A DNA stretch of 49,688 nucleotides from Candidatus Zhuqueibacterota bacterium (GCA_016929295.1 JAFGJB010000234.1:1-49688), one strand, 5' to 3'. Positions 8,149 to 17,307 are shown, counted from the stretch's first letter. The notes: a model not told the origin generated them from the letters alone. Translations and numbers: made by a program.

Positions 8149-9790
8149 GACGTTGGGCTTTGAGACGATTGATCCCAGGCTGTTGCTCCTTGAAAAACCA
8201 AAGCAGGAAAATTTTGGTGATATCGCCTCCACGGCGGCGATGAATCTGGCTAGAGAGGCAAAGAGGGCGCCGCGCGTTATCGCTCAGGAAATTATTGATC
8301 ATTTTGAGATCGATCCTTTTTATATCGATAAAATTGAAATAGCCGGCCCGGGATATATCAACTTTTATCTAGCGCCGGCCTGCTTGCAAGCCATGATCGC
8401 CGACATCCGACGTGCGGGTGAGAATTACGGCAAAAGCGATATCGGCCGGGGACAGCGTATCCAGCTTGAATTTGTCAGCGCCAATCCGACGGGGCCGTTG
8501 AACGTCGTGAGCGCCCGGGCTGCCAGCGTTGGCGATGTACTGGCCAATCTTTTCTCCGCCATCGGATTCGCCGTGGCGCGCGAATATTACGTCAATGATG
8601 CCGGGCGACAGGTCAAATTACTGGGAGAATCGCTGGCCGCTCGATACCTCACAGCTTTGGGGCGGCCAACGCCGGTGCCGGCAGATGGTTATCATGGCGA
8701 CTATTTGAATCATTTGGCAATGCAAATCATTGCGACCAGAGGCGAAGCCTTTTTAGCAATGGCGGAGGAGGAACGCGACAATTCTTTGGGCGAGATGGCG
8801 CTTGAACACATGCTGCAACGTCACAGAAAAAGCCTGGAGACTTTTGGCGTCCATTTCGACGTCTGGTTCCGCGAGAGCACCCTGCGCGAGAGTGAGGAAC
8901 ATCTCGCCATCCTGGACAGGTTGAAGAGCTCCGGCCATACTTTTGAAAAAGATGAGGCTGTCTGGTTCAGATCGAGTGAATTTGGCGATGAAAAAGATAG
9001 AGTCCTCATCACAAGCGATGGGCGCCCAACCTACTTCCTCGTCGATGTGGCCTATCACGAAAACAAGTACAACCGGGGTTTTGATCGACTGATCGATTTT
9101 TGGGGACCTGATCATCACGGCTATATCCCGCGCATGAGCGCAGCGCTGCAAGCGCTCGGACACCCGAAGGAAAAATTCGAGGTCAGCATCATCCAGCAGG
9201 TGAATTTATTACGAGATGGCAGGCAGTTTAAAATGAGCAAACGCGCCGGGGAGATCATCGAGATGGACGAACTGATCGACGAAGTGGGCGTCGATGCTTC
9301 GCGCTTTTTCTTCGTCGATCGCCGTACATCGCAGCAGCTCGATTTTGATATTGAACTCGCCAAAGAAGAAGGACAAAACAATCCGGTGTGGTATGTGCAG
9401 ATGGCTCATGCTCGAGCCTGCAATATTTTCAAAAAAGCCCTGGAAAAGGGATATTCCACGTCGAACCTGAAGGATACGTCACGATTGACCGATGATTATG
9501 AACTGGCGCTCATCAAAAAGCTGATCGAGTTCCCGGAAACTGTCGCCCAGGCAGCATTGAACAGTGAACCCCATCGCCTTCCCGGCTACTTGAAAGAATT
9601 GGCCACAGCACTGCACCGATTCTACCACCAGAACATTGTCCTCATAGACGATGAAGCGATCAGGGAATCTCGACTTTTATTGACCGATGCCACGCGTCAG
9701 GTTCTGAAAAACGGCCTCGCTCTCCTCGGAATCTCCGCGCCGGAATACATGGCTAAACTGGACAGCGTCGAAGAGGTCGAGATTGGGTGA
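8102..9790 (+). CDS. argS: Arginyl-tRNA synthetase (atypical HIGH motif)
   Basis: A 562-residue class I synthetase charging tRNA-Arg. In order: the N-terminal additional domain (about 1-110), FVSANPTGP before the active site, the catalytic Rossmann domain with YYVNDAGRQ, the KMSKR loop at 377-381, and an anticodon-binding helical domain (DALR type) at the C-terminus ending near GISAPEYMAKL. The usual HIGH-type sequence after NPTGPL (HVGH or HIGN) reads NVVS here (residues 134-137), so both motif histidines are missing. The KMSKS side is intact and the gene otherwise looks functional. The ATG at 8102 is the first start at which the family's N-terminus begins, and it lies inside the end of rsfS. 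Confidence 0.95.
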   Translation: MTPQEHIQSVLSKTLETLGFETIDPRLLLLEKPKQENFGDIASTAAMNLAREAKRAPRVIAQEIIDHFEIDPFYIDKIEIAGPGYINFYLAPACLQAMIADIRRAGENYGKSDIGRGQRIQLEFVSANPTGPLNVVSARAASVGDVLANLFSAIGFAVAREYYVNDAGRQVKLLGESLAARYLTALGRPTPVPADGYHGDYLNHLAMQIIATRGEAFLAMAEEERDNSLGEMALEHMLQRHRKSLETFGVHFDVWFRESTLRESEEHLAILDRLKSSGHTFEKDEAVWFRSSEFGDEKDRVLITSDGRPTYFLVDVAYHENKYNRGFDRLIDFWGPDHHGYIPRMSAALQALGHPKEKFEVSIIQQVNLLRDGRQFKMSKRAGEIIEMDELIDEVGVDASRFFFVDRRTSQQLDFDIELAKEEGQNNPVWYVQMAHARACNIFKKALEKGYSTSNLKDTSRLTDDYELALIKKLIEFPETVAQAALNSEPHRLPGYLKELATALHRFYHQNIVLIDDEAIRESRLLLTDATRQVLKNGLALLGISAPEYMAKLDSVEEVEIG

Positions 9791-9822
9791 GAAAAAGTGA
9801 CAAGAGTTTAAGGGAAAAGACG

Positions 9823-10752
9823 ATGAGTTTACTGGTTGTTGGGAGCATGGCCTACGATGCGGTGGAAACGCCGTTCGATAAAATAGAAAAAGCGCTTGGC
9901 GGTTCGGCGATGTTTTTTGCGGCCGCCGCGAGCTATTTCACCCGCGTGAATCTCGTCGCGGTCGTCGGCGACGATTTTGATCATGATGACATTCGTTTTT
10001 TGCGCCAGAAAAATGTTGATCTTCAGGGGCTGAAGACTGAGAGGGGCGACACCTTTCGCTGGGCGGGCAGATATCACGATAATATGATAGACCGCGACAC
10101 CCTCTACACGCGACTGGGCGTGTTTGAAAACTTTCATCCGCTGCTGCCGGAACAGTATAAATCGAGCGATTTTGTTTTCCTGGCCAATATACAGCCAGAC
10201 CTGCAATACAATGTCATCCGCCAGATAACAAAGCCGATGTTCGTTGCCATGGATACGATGAATTTTTGGATAAGCGGCGCCCCTGACGATTTGAGAAGGA
10301 CATTGTCGGTTGTCGATTGTCTCATCATCAACGACTCTGAGGTGCGTCTGCTCTCCGGCATGTACAATATTTATGCCGGTGCAAAAGTGATTCAGGAGAT
10401 GGGGCCAAAGACGCTGATCATTAAAAAGGGGGAACACGGCGCCATCCTCGCGCACAAAGATTTCTATTTTGCCTGTCCAGCCCTGCCGATCGAAAAGGTC
10501 TTTGATCCAACCGGAGCGGGCGACACATTTGCCGGCGGCTTTATGGGCTACCTCGCCCAAACAGATGAAATAAACGACTCAAACCTTCGTCGCGCCATGG
10601 TGATGGGAGCTGTCATGGCCTCATTTTGTGTCGAAGGTTTTGGCGCCGACTGTTTGAAAGCACTGACGAAAGAGAGCATAAAAAAACGCGCCAGCCAATT
10701 AATGGCGCTCATCAAAGTGGATGCTGATCATCAATGGCTGATCGCGGAATAG
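9823..10752 (+). CDS. PfkB-family carbohydrate/nucleoside kinase
   Basis: A 309-residue ribokinase-fold kinase. The N-terminal substrate loop GGSAMFFAAAA and the C-terminal signature DPTGAGDTFAGGF (228-240, catalytic Asp234) are both present, so it should phosphorylate a sugar or nucleoside with ATP. It resembles the group often annotated as 'sugar kinase, ribokinase-like' without known substrate. The ATG at 9823 is chosen because AAGGG lies upstream; a GTG at 9787 overlapping the argS stop is also in frame and would add 12 residues. It belongs to the plus-strand run between argS and the ECF ATPase. Confidence 0.87.
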   Translation: MSLLVVGSMAYDAVETPFDKIEKALGGSAMFFAAAASYFTRVNLVAVVGDDFDHDDIRFLRQKNVDLQGLKTERGDTFRWAGRYHDNMIDRDTLYTRLGVFENFHPLLPEQYKSSDFVFLANIQPDLQYNVIRQITKPMFVAMDTMNFWISGAPDDLRRTLSVVDCLIINDSEVRLLSGMYNIYAGAKVIQEMGPKTLIIKKGEHGAILAHKDFYFACPALPIEKVFDPTGAGDTFAGGFMGYLAQTDEINDSNLRRAMVMGAVMASFCVEGFGADCLKALTKESIKKRASQLMALIKVDADHQWLIAE

Positions 10753-10795
10753 ACAGAGGCAAGAACAATATTCGCATGCGGGGGCTGTCTTTAAC

Positions 10796-11581
10796 ATGAT
10801 CACCGTTGAACACATCTCGTTCGCCTATCCCTCGCATGGTGATAGCCCCAGAAACATTTTGACAGATGTATCCATCGATATTCGACCGGGAGAATCCATT
10901 GCCATCATGGGACACAATGGCTCGGGGAAAACCACATTTGCGCGCTGTCTCAACGGGCTGCTGATACCATCCTCAGGCGCAGTTGTCGTGGACGAGCTCG
11001 ATACGGCCGAGCAAAAGAACCTTGTCGATGTGAGACGACGAGTCGGGATGGTCTTTCAAAATCCGGATAATCAAATTGTATCGACTACGGTCGAGCGAGA
11101 GATCGCATTTGGTCTGGAAAATCTGGGCATACCATACGAGCAGATGCATGCCATCGTCGATGAGATGCTGGAAAAGTTCAATTTGCTCCGATATCGTCTG
11201 CACCCCCCTCACTATCTTTCGGGAGGTGAAAAACAGCGACTTGCCCTCGCGGCTGTTATGGCCATGAAACCGCGCTATCTTGTACTGGACGAGCCCACAT
11301 CCCTGCTGGACCCGATAAATCGAAAAGAGATCCTCAATATAGTCAAAGCGTTGCATGATCAGACCATGAGCGCAGAGCCCATCACGACCATTCTCATCAC
11401 CCAGTTTCCGGAGGAGGCTCTCTTTATCGACAGGTTGTTGATTTTCAACCAGGGCCAATTGATCATGGATGACGATCCGCGCACTGTCTTCCAATCCAGC
11501 GAGGCGCTCGATCATCTCGGACTTGAACCGCCAGTGACAATCAAGGTGCACAAAATGCTTGACGAATGCATCAAATATTGA
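10796..11581 (+). CDS. ECF-type ABC transporter ATP-binding subunit (EcfA/CbiO-like)
   Basis: A 261-residue ATPase of the energy-coupling-factor type, powering vitamin or metal uptake together with T and S membrane subunits. Walker A is GHNGSGKTT (39-47), the Q-loop is MVFQNPDNQIV, the signature is LSGGE (141-145), and Walker B runs into LDEPTSLLDP with Asp165-Glu166. The H-loop position, normally His, is Gln203 (ITQFPEEAL). The DNQ after the Q-loop is typical of CbiO/EcfA. No T-component gene is in the window. A candidate S component lies 1.8 kb away on the other strand. Start ATG at 10796. Confidence 0.88.
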   Translation: MITVEHISFAYPSHGDSPRNILTDVSIDIRPGESIAIMGHNGSGKTTFARCLNGLLIPSSGAVVVDELDTAEQKNLVDVRRRVGMVFQNPDNQIVSTTVEREIAFGLENLGIPYEQMHAIVDEMLEKFNLLRYRLHPPHYLSGGEKQRLALAAVMAMKPRYLVLDEPTSLLDPINRKEILNIVKALHDQTMSAEPITTILITQFPEEALFIDRLLIFNQGQLIMDDDPRTVFQSSEALDHLGLEPPVTIKVHKMLDECIKY

Positions 11582-11629
11582 CATTTGCAGATATTTGAAA
11601 TATATTCGAAAGCGCACGTGCCAAAACAA

Positions 11630-11709
11630 CCATTTGTGAACATTGACAAATGGCAAAAACCCCTGTTGCCTGTTCCAGTTGAAGAAATCCTTCAGCACAC
11701 AAAAACTGG
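11630..11709 (+). repeat. Inverted repeats in the leader of the Na/Pi cotransporter gene
   Basis: In the 164-base gap before the cotransporter there is a perfect 8-bp inverted repeat CCATTTGT (11630-11637) / ACAAATGG (11646-11653) with an 8-base spacer. A second pair follows, CCAGTT (11675-11680) / AACTGG (11704-11709), with a nested GAAG/CTTC. Neither is followed by a T-tract. They could be an operator and an mRNA leader structure; phosphate control is only a guess from the gene they precede. Confidence 0.4.
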
Positions 11710-11745
11710 TCGACAAGATAATTCATATCAAAAAAGGAAAATAAT

Positions 11746-13380
11746 TTGCATGGACACCTGATCTTTGAAATGATCATAAAGGCAGTTGGAGGCCTGGGGG
11801 TATTTCTACTGGGCATGAAACAAATGTCCGATGGCATGCAGGCCATAGCCGGTGAAAAATTCCGCAATCTCATTCGCAAGGTGACCGATAACCGTTTCAT
11901 CGCAACCGGAATTGGGGCGAGCATCACGGCACTTATCCAGTCCAGTTCAGTCACAACAGTGATGGTGGTGGGCATGGTGAACGCCGGGATTATGAACTTG
12001 CAGCAAAGCATCGGCGTCATTCTCGGTGCAGACATCGGCACGACAATTACGGCCTGGATCGTGAGTCTAAAGATAGCTGATTATGGTTTGCCTTTATTAG
12101 GATTTTCCGCCTTTGTCTATCTCTTTGCTAAATCCGATCGCGTTCGATATACCGCAACTTTTGCACTCGGCCTGGGGATGATATTCTTCGGACTGGAGAT
12201 TATGAAATCCGGTTTTTATCCTCTGCGCAATGATGAAAATTTTATTTCTCTTTTGACAAAATTTTCTCCGACGACTCTGTGGGGGTTGATAAAATGCGTT
12301 CTGGTGGGAGCCTTTGTCACAGCGGTGATCCAATCCTCTTCTGCGACAGTGGCGATCACCATCACGCTGGCGCAGACAGGCATCATTGATTACCAGACCG
12401 CTGTTGCCCTGGTCCTTGGCGAGAACATTGGCACAACAATTACTGCCTACCTGGCCTCACTCGGCGCCACAACCTGGGCAAAAAGGGCAGCCTATGCACA
12501 TATTTCAATAAAAATAATGGGCGTCATGTTGATGTTGCCGCTGTTTCACATTTACGTCAAATTTTTGCAGATCGTCTTGCCAGAAACGTTCAATATAGGT
12601 CATCGAATCGCTGTCGCGCACTCCGGATTTAACATTTTGCTGGTGAGCGTTTTTATCTGGTTCATTAAACCGCTCACCACCTTCCTTGTCACACTTGTTC
12701 GAGAGAAAAATCTGCCACAATCACGGCAATTATTTCTCGATGTGCGGACGTTTGAAGTTCCCTTCATAGCAGTACAACAATCTTTTGAGGGTGTCGCTAA
12801 AATGGCTCAATCTGTTGGAGAAATGAATGAATGGCTGGAAAACGCCTTGACAAAACCAAATGACGAAATTGATCAAAAGCTTATGCGAAAAGAAGTGGAA
12901 CTTGATGTCATGCAGAAGGATATAGTCGAATATATTGGTGCTCTCATGGCTCACACCCTGTCGCATGAAGATACCATAGAGCTGCGCAAGCAATTGCGCC
13001 TGGCAGACGAGTATGAATCCATAAGCGACTATTTAATTGTCCTGCTAAAATTGCGCAACAAAATCAGAAAAAATGGTTTAAAATTTTCTGACCAAGATAA
13101 AACACATCTTTCTGAACTGCACAACTTTGTTAGCGCCTACATCGGAAGCATAAGTGAGGCGATGGAAAATAAAGATCGCGCTATATTGAAAAAAGCCATG
13201 AGCGATGGCAAGATCGTCAATCAAAAAATAAAACAATATCGCACCGATCATCTCAACAGACTGGGCACCCGGCATGGTTCTCCGCTGCTGAGCTTGTTTT
13301 ACACCGACATGCTCAGCGCTTATCGGCGCATAAAAGATCATGCGTTCAATATTGCCGAGGTTGTCGCCGGAGAAAAATGA
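11746..13380 (+). CDS. Na/Pi-cotransporter family protein with PhoU-like tail
   Basis: A 544-residue membrane transporter of the Na/Pi cotransporter family (NptA/YjbB type). Two inverted membrane repeats carry the signature QSSS motifs, IQSSSVTT near residue 66 and IQSSSATVAITI near 196. About eight to nine helices are followed by a soluble helical region (about 350-544) resembling PhoU. The family moves phosphate with sodium. The start is a TTG at 11746 with AAGGA seven bases upstream; the nearby ATG at 11750 is in another frame and stops after three codons. It is convergent with the ECF S-component gene. Confidence 0.88.
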   Translation: MHGHLIFEMIIKAVGGLGVFLLGMKQMSDGMQAIAGEKFRNLIRKVTDNRFIATGIGASITALIQSSSVTTVMVVGMVNAGIMNLQQSIGVILGADIGTTITAWIVSLKIADYGLPLLGFSAFVYLFAKSDRVRYTATFALGLGMIFFGLEIMKSGFYPLRNDENFISLLTKFSPTTLWGLIKCVLVGAFVTAVIQSSSATVAITITLAQTGIIDYQTAVALVLGENIGTTITAYLASLGATTWAKRAAYAHISIKIMGVMLMLPLFHIYVKFLQIVLPETFNIGHRIAVAHSGFNILLVSVFIWFIKPLTTFLVTLVREKNLPQSRQLFLDVRTFEVPFIAVQQSFEGVAKMAQSVGEMNEWLENALTKPNDEIDQKLMRKEVELDVMQKDIVEYIGALMAHTLSHEDTIELRKQLRLADEYESISDYLIVLLKLRNKIRKNGLKFSDQDKTHLSELHNFVSAYIGSISEAMENKDRAILKKAMSDGKIVNQKIKQYRTDHLNRLGTRHGSPLLSLFYTDMLSAYRRIKDHAFNIAEVVAGEK

Positions 13381-13429
13381 TATCGAAGGTCTATTCTTTT
13401 GCCTGTGAAAAGTGGACCATCTTGTCATC

Positions 13430-13960
13430 CTATTTAAAATGAAGGCGAACCCGTAACATATTATAGACGAGGAATGCGAAAGCACCGCCTGCGACAGCTG
13501 TGAAGAATTGTGGCAAAGACATCATCGCCAGGAGCTTGGCCGAGACGTTTGCACCCATGACGATGGGCAGGATAAATCGCGTTGTGTAATACAGAACAAG
13601 AAATTTGACCAGCGCTCCGCAAAGCAGTCCGAGCCAGGCGGCAGCGGAGGTCAAGACGTTCACATCCCGTAAACGCCGCGATTGCAGAAGCGAGAATATC
13701 ATGACAAATAGAATGTTGGCGACGATGATGAACGGAATCATGGGCATCAAAAAACTGGGCAGTTGACCACGAACAACTGCAACGACCGGGGTGATGGCGC
13801 CCAGAAGCGCGCCAGCCGCAGGCGTGATGACCAATGACGTGAGAATGAGCATCATATTCACCAACGGCCCGGTGAACAGTTGCGGAAGTCCAATCATCTC
13901 AAAAACCAATGTGAGAGCAATCAAAAAAATAAAACGACTGATATTTTGGCTCGAAGACAA
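13430..13960 (-). CDS. ECF transporter S component (substrate-binding membrane subunit)
   Basis: A 176-residue protein with five to six hydrophobic helices, resembling substrate-specific S subunits of ECF transporters. Typical marks are GPLVNMMLILTSLVITPAAG leading into LLGAITPVVAVVRGQLP, and the following PFIIVANILFVMIF helix. The vitamin bound is not evident and no riboswitch is recognisable upstream. The start chosen is the TTG at 13960 with GAGG eight bases upstream; a TTG at 13966 lies too close to that site. It is divergent from the protease gene and convergent with the cotransporter. The ATPase at 10796 may be its partner. Confidence 0.78.
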   Translation of the reverse strand: MSSSQNISRFIFLIALTLVFEMIGLPQLFTGPLVNMMLILTSLVITPAAGALLGAITPVVAVVRGQLPSFLMPMIPFIIVANILFVMIFSLLQSRRLRDVNVLTSAAAWLGLLCGALVKFLVLYYTTRFILPIVMGANVSAKLLAMMSLPQFFTAVAGGAFAFLVYNMLRVRLHFK

Positions 13961-13968
13961 ATGCAAAT

Positions 13969-13972
13969 CCTC
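13969..13972 (-). promoter_or_regulatory. Ribosome-binding site deciding the TTG start of the ECF S component
   Basis: GAGG on the minus strand lies eight bases before the TTG at 13960 but only two before the alternative TTG at 13966, which favours the shorter protein. Confidence 0.6.
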
Positions 13973-14026
13973 GGTCAGATTTTCCGTGAATGGCGGATTT
14001 TATTTGTATTTCTATGTGTTTAATTT

Positions 14027-14041
14027 ACTTGTTAGACAAGT
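14027..14041. promoter_or_regulatory. Palindromic possible operator between divergent genes
   Basis: ACTTGT-TAG-ACAAGT is a perfect 6-bp inverted repeat with a 3-base centre, in the 173-base A+T-rich gap between the divergent ECF S-component and protease genes. It could be a dimeric repressor site. No regulator gene is adjacent except the NtrC-type protein downstream. Confidence 0.4.
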
Positions 14042-14133
14042 TTTATAACTGTATTTTAATCACTGCAACTTTTATATACAACTCGTTTTTTTCCTGTTTC
14101 AGAGAATAGAAACTTTATTATCGGGAGGCAAAC

Positions 14134-15135
14134 ATGGCGGACGTACAGACCATATCCAACTTGCGGCAAAAAACACAAAAAGAGATATTGAAAAAAGCTA
14201 ACGTCATTGGCGTCGGCGTTGGCCGCAAAGAAACGGCAGGCAAGAAAGCGGAGGAGCTATCGCTGAAAGTGTTTGTTCAGGAAAAAGTTGCAGTATCCGC
14301 TCTTTTATCAAAAGATCTCATCCCGAAAGAGATAGACGGCATCAGTACGGACGTTACAGCTGTAGGTGAAATCTATTCATTTCAAAATCCACAAAGCCGA
14401 CATCGCCCTGCAATGCCTGGTATCAGCATTGGTCACTATGCGATCAGTGCCGGCACATTCGGCGCTGTTGTGAGAGATGCGACGACAAATGAGCGTCTGA
14501 TTTTGTCGAACAATCATGTCCTGGCAAACAGCAACAGCGCCGCAAAGGGTGACACGATCCTGCAACCGGGTCGCGCCGATGGCGGAAAAGATCCACAGGA
14601 TCGGATTGCCGATCTTGAACGTTTTGTGAAAATTAACTGGAAAGACGGCGGTGGCGATGACAATTGCCCGATCGCCACTTTTTTCGAATCCTTGCTCAAT
14701 TTATTCGCAGCCTTGACGGGATCCGGCACTCGACTCAAACAGGTCAGAGCGAATGCGATCAACCTCATCGATGCTGCTGTCGCAAAACCGGTAAATAATG
14801 AGATTATCGAGGATCAGATTTTAAAAATTGGCGCCGTCTCCGGCACAGCGGAGGCAGCGATTGGCATGACGGTGAAGAAAAGTGGCCGCACGACGGGATA
14901 TACCGAAGGCGTCATCAATACGCTGGATGCGACAGTGGAGGTCAGCTACGGCAGCACGACCGCAATCTTTGAGCAGCAGATTTTCACCAATTATATGTCT
15001 GATCCTGGCGATTCGGGTTCGCTCATTGTCAGCGAAGACAATAAAGCGGTGGGGCTGCTATTCGCCGGCTCGTCGACGGTGACGGTGATAAATCCCATCG
15101 CCGCTGTGCTGGCGGGATTAAATATTGTTATTTAG
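14134..15135 (+). CDS. Trypsin-like serine protease without a signal peptide (Nal1-like family)
   Basis: A 333-residue protein of a bacterial chymotrypsin-fold family related to plant NAL1-like proteins. A complete triad can be proposed: His128 in LSNNHVLA, Asp213 in NLIDAAVAKP and Ser294 in DPGDSGSL. The N-terminal 100 residues carry the family's VIGVGVG and LSLKVFVQEK elements and end in RPAMPGISIGH. No signal peptide or lipobox is present, so it appears cytosolic unless exported by a non-classical route. The start is well supported by GGGAGG seven bases upstream. The histidine-kinase gene follows after 15 bases, so the two are probably co-transcribed. The substrate is unknown. Confidence 0.82.
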   Translation: MADVQTISNLRQKTQKEILKKANVIGVGVGRKETAGKKAEELSLKVFVQEKVAVSALLSKDLIPKEIDGISTDVTAVGEIYSFQNPQSRHRPAMPGISIGHYAISAGTFGAVVRDATTNERLILSNNHVLANSNSAAKGDTILQPGRADGGKDPQDRIADLERFVKINWKDGGGDDNCPIATFFESLLNLFAALTGSGTRLKQVRANAINLIDAAVAKPVNNEIIEDQILKIGAVSGTAEAAIGMTVKKSGRTTGYTEGVINTLDATVEVSYGSTTAIFEQQIFTNYMSDPGDSGSLIVSEDNKAVGLLFAGSSTVTVINPIAAVLAGLNIVI

Positions 15136-15150
15136 TGCAAGACAGACAGC

Positions 15151-17304
15151 ATGCCGTTTTACGATATTGTCACACTCATAGGCTTCGGATTTGGCGTTGC
15201 ACTGTCAATCACACTATTCAGTCTCTCCCTGCAACGGACGCCAAGGCGCGCTATCGACAGAGCCTTTGGCATTCTTTTTTTATCATTCACACTCTGGTTT
15301 GGCGGACATTTTTTATCTCTGCTTCTCGATCTTTTGTTTGGCTCGGTTGTACAACTCGAGGTCAAGGCGCTGGTGATCCTGGCGTACGTCGGTCTTGCCA
15401 TGACGCCCTCCTCGCTGCTGCACATTCAACTGGCAAGCCTGCAGAGCGCTCGCGGTCACGACAGACAACTCGGCCTCAAACATATTTTCATCATCCTGTT
15501 GTTTTATTGCCCTTTCATCATCTTTGTCGCCAGGAATGCCACAGCACTGCTGCACGACAACAGTTTCGATCCAGGTCGCAGTGAGATCGTCGATATTCCT
15601 TTCGCCCTGTGGATGATTTTTGCCATCACAATGTCCGTGACATTCTCCGAAAAACTGATTGAAACTGTGCGATACGAAGCAGATCGCCGATTTTATCGAG
15701 ATATCAGCTATGTACTCGCAGCCATTGGCCTGGGAATCATTGTCGTGTATGTCTTTTCGTTTTATCGTCTACCCTACGTAGGCCAATATCTCGATCTGTT
15801 TATGCTGCTTTCGCCCGCGGTTCCCATGGCTGTTTTTCTCTATTACGTCTATCGATATAACTTTTATCGACTGGTGATAAAGCCGAGCCTGGTCTACTCG
15901 CTCATCTATGGCTCGGTGATGGCGATTTATCTGGTCGGCATCCGAAGATTCGGCGAATACCTGGCGCAATTTCCTGATGTGAATGAGGAACTGGTCGAGG
16001 GTTTGCTGCTCATTGCGCTGGTCTTTGCCTTTCAGCCTTTCCGATCATTGCTGCAGAACAGACTCGACAAAATATTCTTCAAAGATCGATACTATTACCA
16101 GCAATTTTTACGAGAATTATCGGACAGCATTAGCGGCATCGTTGACATGGAGCAACTCCTGAAGACAATTCGACACTCTCTGGAGAGCACGCTCAAGGTC
16201 ACAAAGTGCACGATCATTATTTTCCAAAAAGACAACGATCATGTTGCCGTCATTAAAAAATGTGGCGACGCAGAATTTCCCTATTTCACTCTGTTAATCA
16301 ACGCATTGCAGGACACGCAACATTTTCATCCGCGACGGCAGCTCAATGATCATCGCGTGTTCACAGCGCTCAAAAATAATGATCTGGCGCTGGCGATGCC
16401 CGTTTATTTCGAGCAGGATATTCGCGGGCTCATTGCTCTGTCTGAAAAAGCAAGCGGCAATCCATTTTCGGATGAAGAACTGGCGGTGCTGCATACTTTT
16501 GCCAACCAAATTGGTCTGGCAATCGAAAATGCCCGACTGGTGCAAGAGCGCCTCGAATTGATCGAACGGATTCATCAGGCGGAAAAATCAAATTCGCTGG
16601 GACAGCTCGCCACCACCATGTCGCACGAAATAAAAAATCCGCTCACTTCGATTAAAACGATTGTCCAGGTGCTGCACGAAAAGGCTGATGGAGAGGAGAA
16701 AAACGATCTAGGACTGGTCATTAACGAGATCAATCGGTTGCATGGCATTCTGGAAAAATTGCTCAGTTTTGCTCGACCGGCTGAGTCATCGACGGAACGG
16801 GTGGACGCATCCGTCATCATCGAGGATGCAGCTGCATTATTGCGACATCAGGCACAACAAAATAACATAACACTGGATTTCCGGCCGCCCGATGGCATAC
16901 CGGCGATCATCGCCAAAAGGCAATCCATTCGTGAGATTGTTTTCAACCTCATGCTGAATGCCATACAGGCTGTCGGCTCAAATGGCGTTGTACACATGTC
17001 ATTATCGGTTGGCAATGTCCCTGTCTCAATTGCCCGGCATCACAAGGTCAAGGATATCCCCCATTTGATCTTTGTCTGTCGGGATGATGGGCCCGGCATC
17101 GCCAAAGAGATTCGTGCGATGATATTCGAGCCGTTTTACACATCAAAGACCGTCGGCACCGGGCTGGGACTCGCCATTGTCAAACGCAATGTTGACGAAC
17201 TTGGCGGTGTTATAGATGTCGAATCAAATACAACATCAGGAACGACGTTCACAATCTACTTGCCCCTCATGTCGAAAAAGCATCATGATGAAAGCAAAGA
17301 ATAG
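15151..17304 (+). CDS. Membrane sensor histidine kinase with GAF domain
   Basis: A 717-residue sensor kinase. Residues 1 to about 310 form seven or eight membrane helices, followed by a GAF domain (about 325-470, closing with FANQIGLAIENARLV). Next come the HisKA dimerisation helix with phospho-acceptor His492 in MSHEIKNPLTSIK, and an HATPase domain with the N box (NLMLNAIQA), G1 (DDGPGIA), F box (FEPFYTSK) and G2 (GTGLGLAI). The layout resembles PrsK-type kinases, but no exosortase genes are present to support that name. The regulator gene follows after three bases, so they form a two-component pair. The stimulus is unknown; the membrane part itself may be the sensor. Confidence 0.9.
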   Translation: MPFYDIVTLIGFGFGVALSITLFSLSLQRTPRRAIDRAFGILFLSFTLWFGGHFLSLLLDLLFGSVVQLEVKALVILAYVGLAMTPSSLLHIQLASLQSARGHDRQLGLKHIFIILLFYCPFIIFVARNATALLHDNSFDPGRSEIVDIPFALWMIFAITMSVTFSEKLIETVRYEADRRFYRDISYVLAAIGLGIIVVYVFSFYRLPYVGQYLDLFMLLSPAVPMAVFLYYVYRYNFYRLVIKPSLVYSLIYGSVMAIYLVGIRRFGEYLAQFPDVNEELVEGLLLIALVFAFQPFRSLLQNRLDKIFFKDRYYYQQFLRELSDSISGIVDMEQLLKTIRHSLESTLKVTKCTIIIFQKDNDHVAVIKKCGDAEFPYFTLLINALQDTQHFHPRRQLNDHRVFTALKNNDLALAMPVYFEQDIRGLIALSEKASGNPFSDEELAVLHTFANQIGLAIENARLVQERLELIERIHQAEKSNSLGQLATTMSHEIKNPLTSIKTIVQVLHEKADGEEKNDLGLVINEINRLHGILEKLLSFARPAESSTERVDASVIIEDAAALLRHQAQQNNITLDFRPPDGIPAIIAKRQSIREIVFNLMLNAIQAVGSNGVVHMSLSVGNVPVSIARHHKVKDIPHLIFVCRDDGPGIAKEIRAMIFEPFYTSKTVGTGLGLAIVKRNVDELGGVIDVESNTTSGTTFTIYLPLMSKKHHDESKE

Positions 17305-17307
17305 AAC

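Noticed and set aside
11643-11648. TTGACA in the Na/Pi cotransporter leader
   Set aside because: No -10-like sequence occurs 16 to 18 bases downstream, and the hexamer is part of an inverted repeat.
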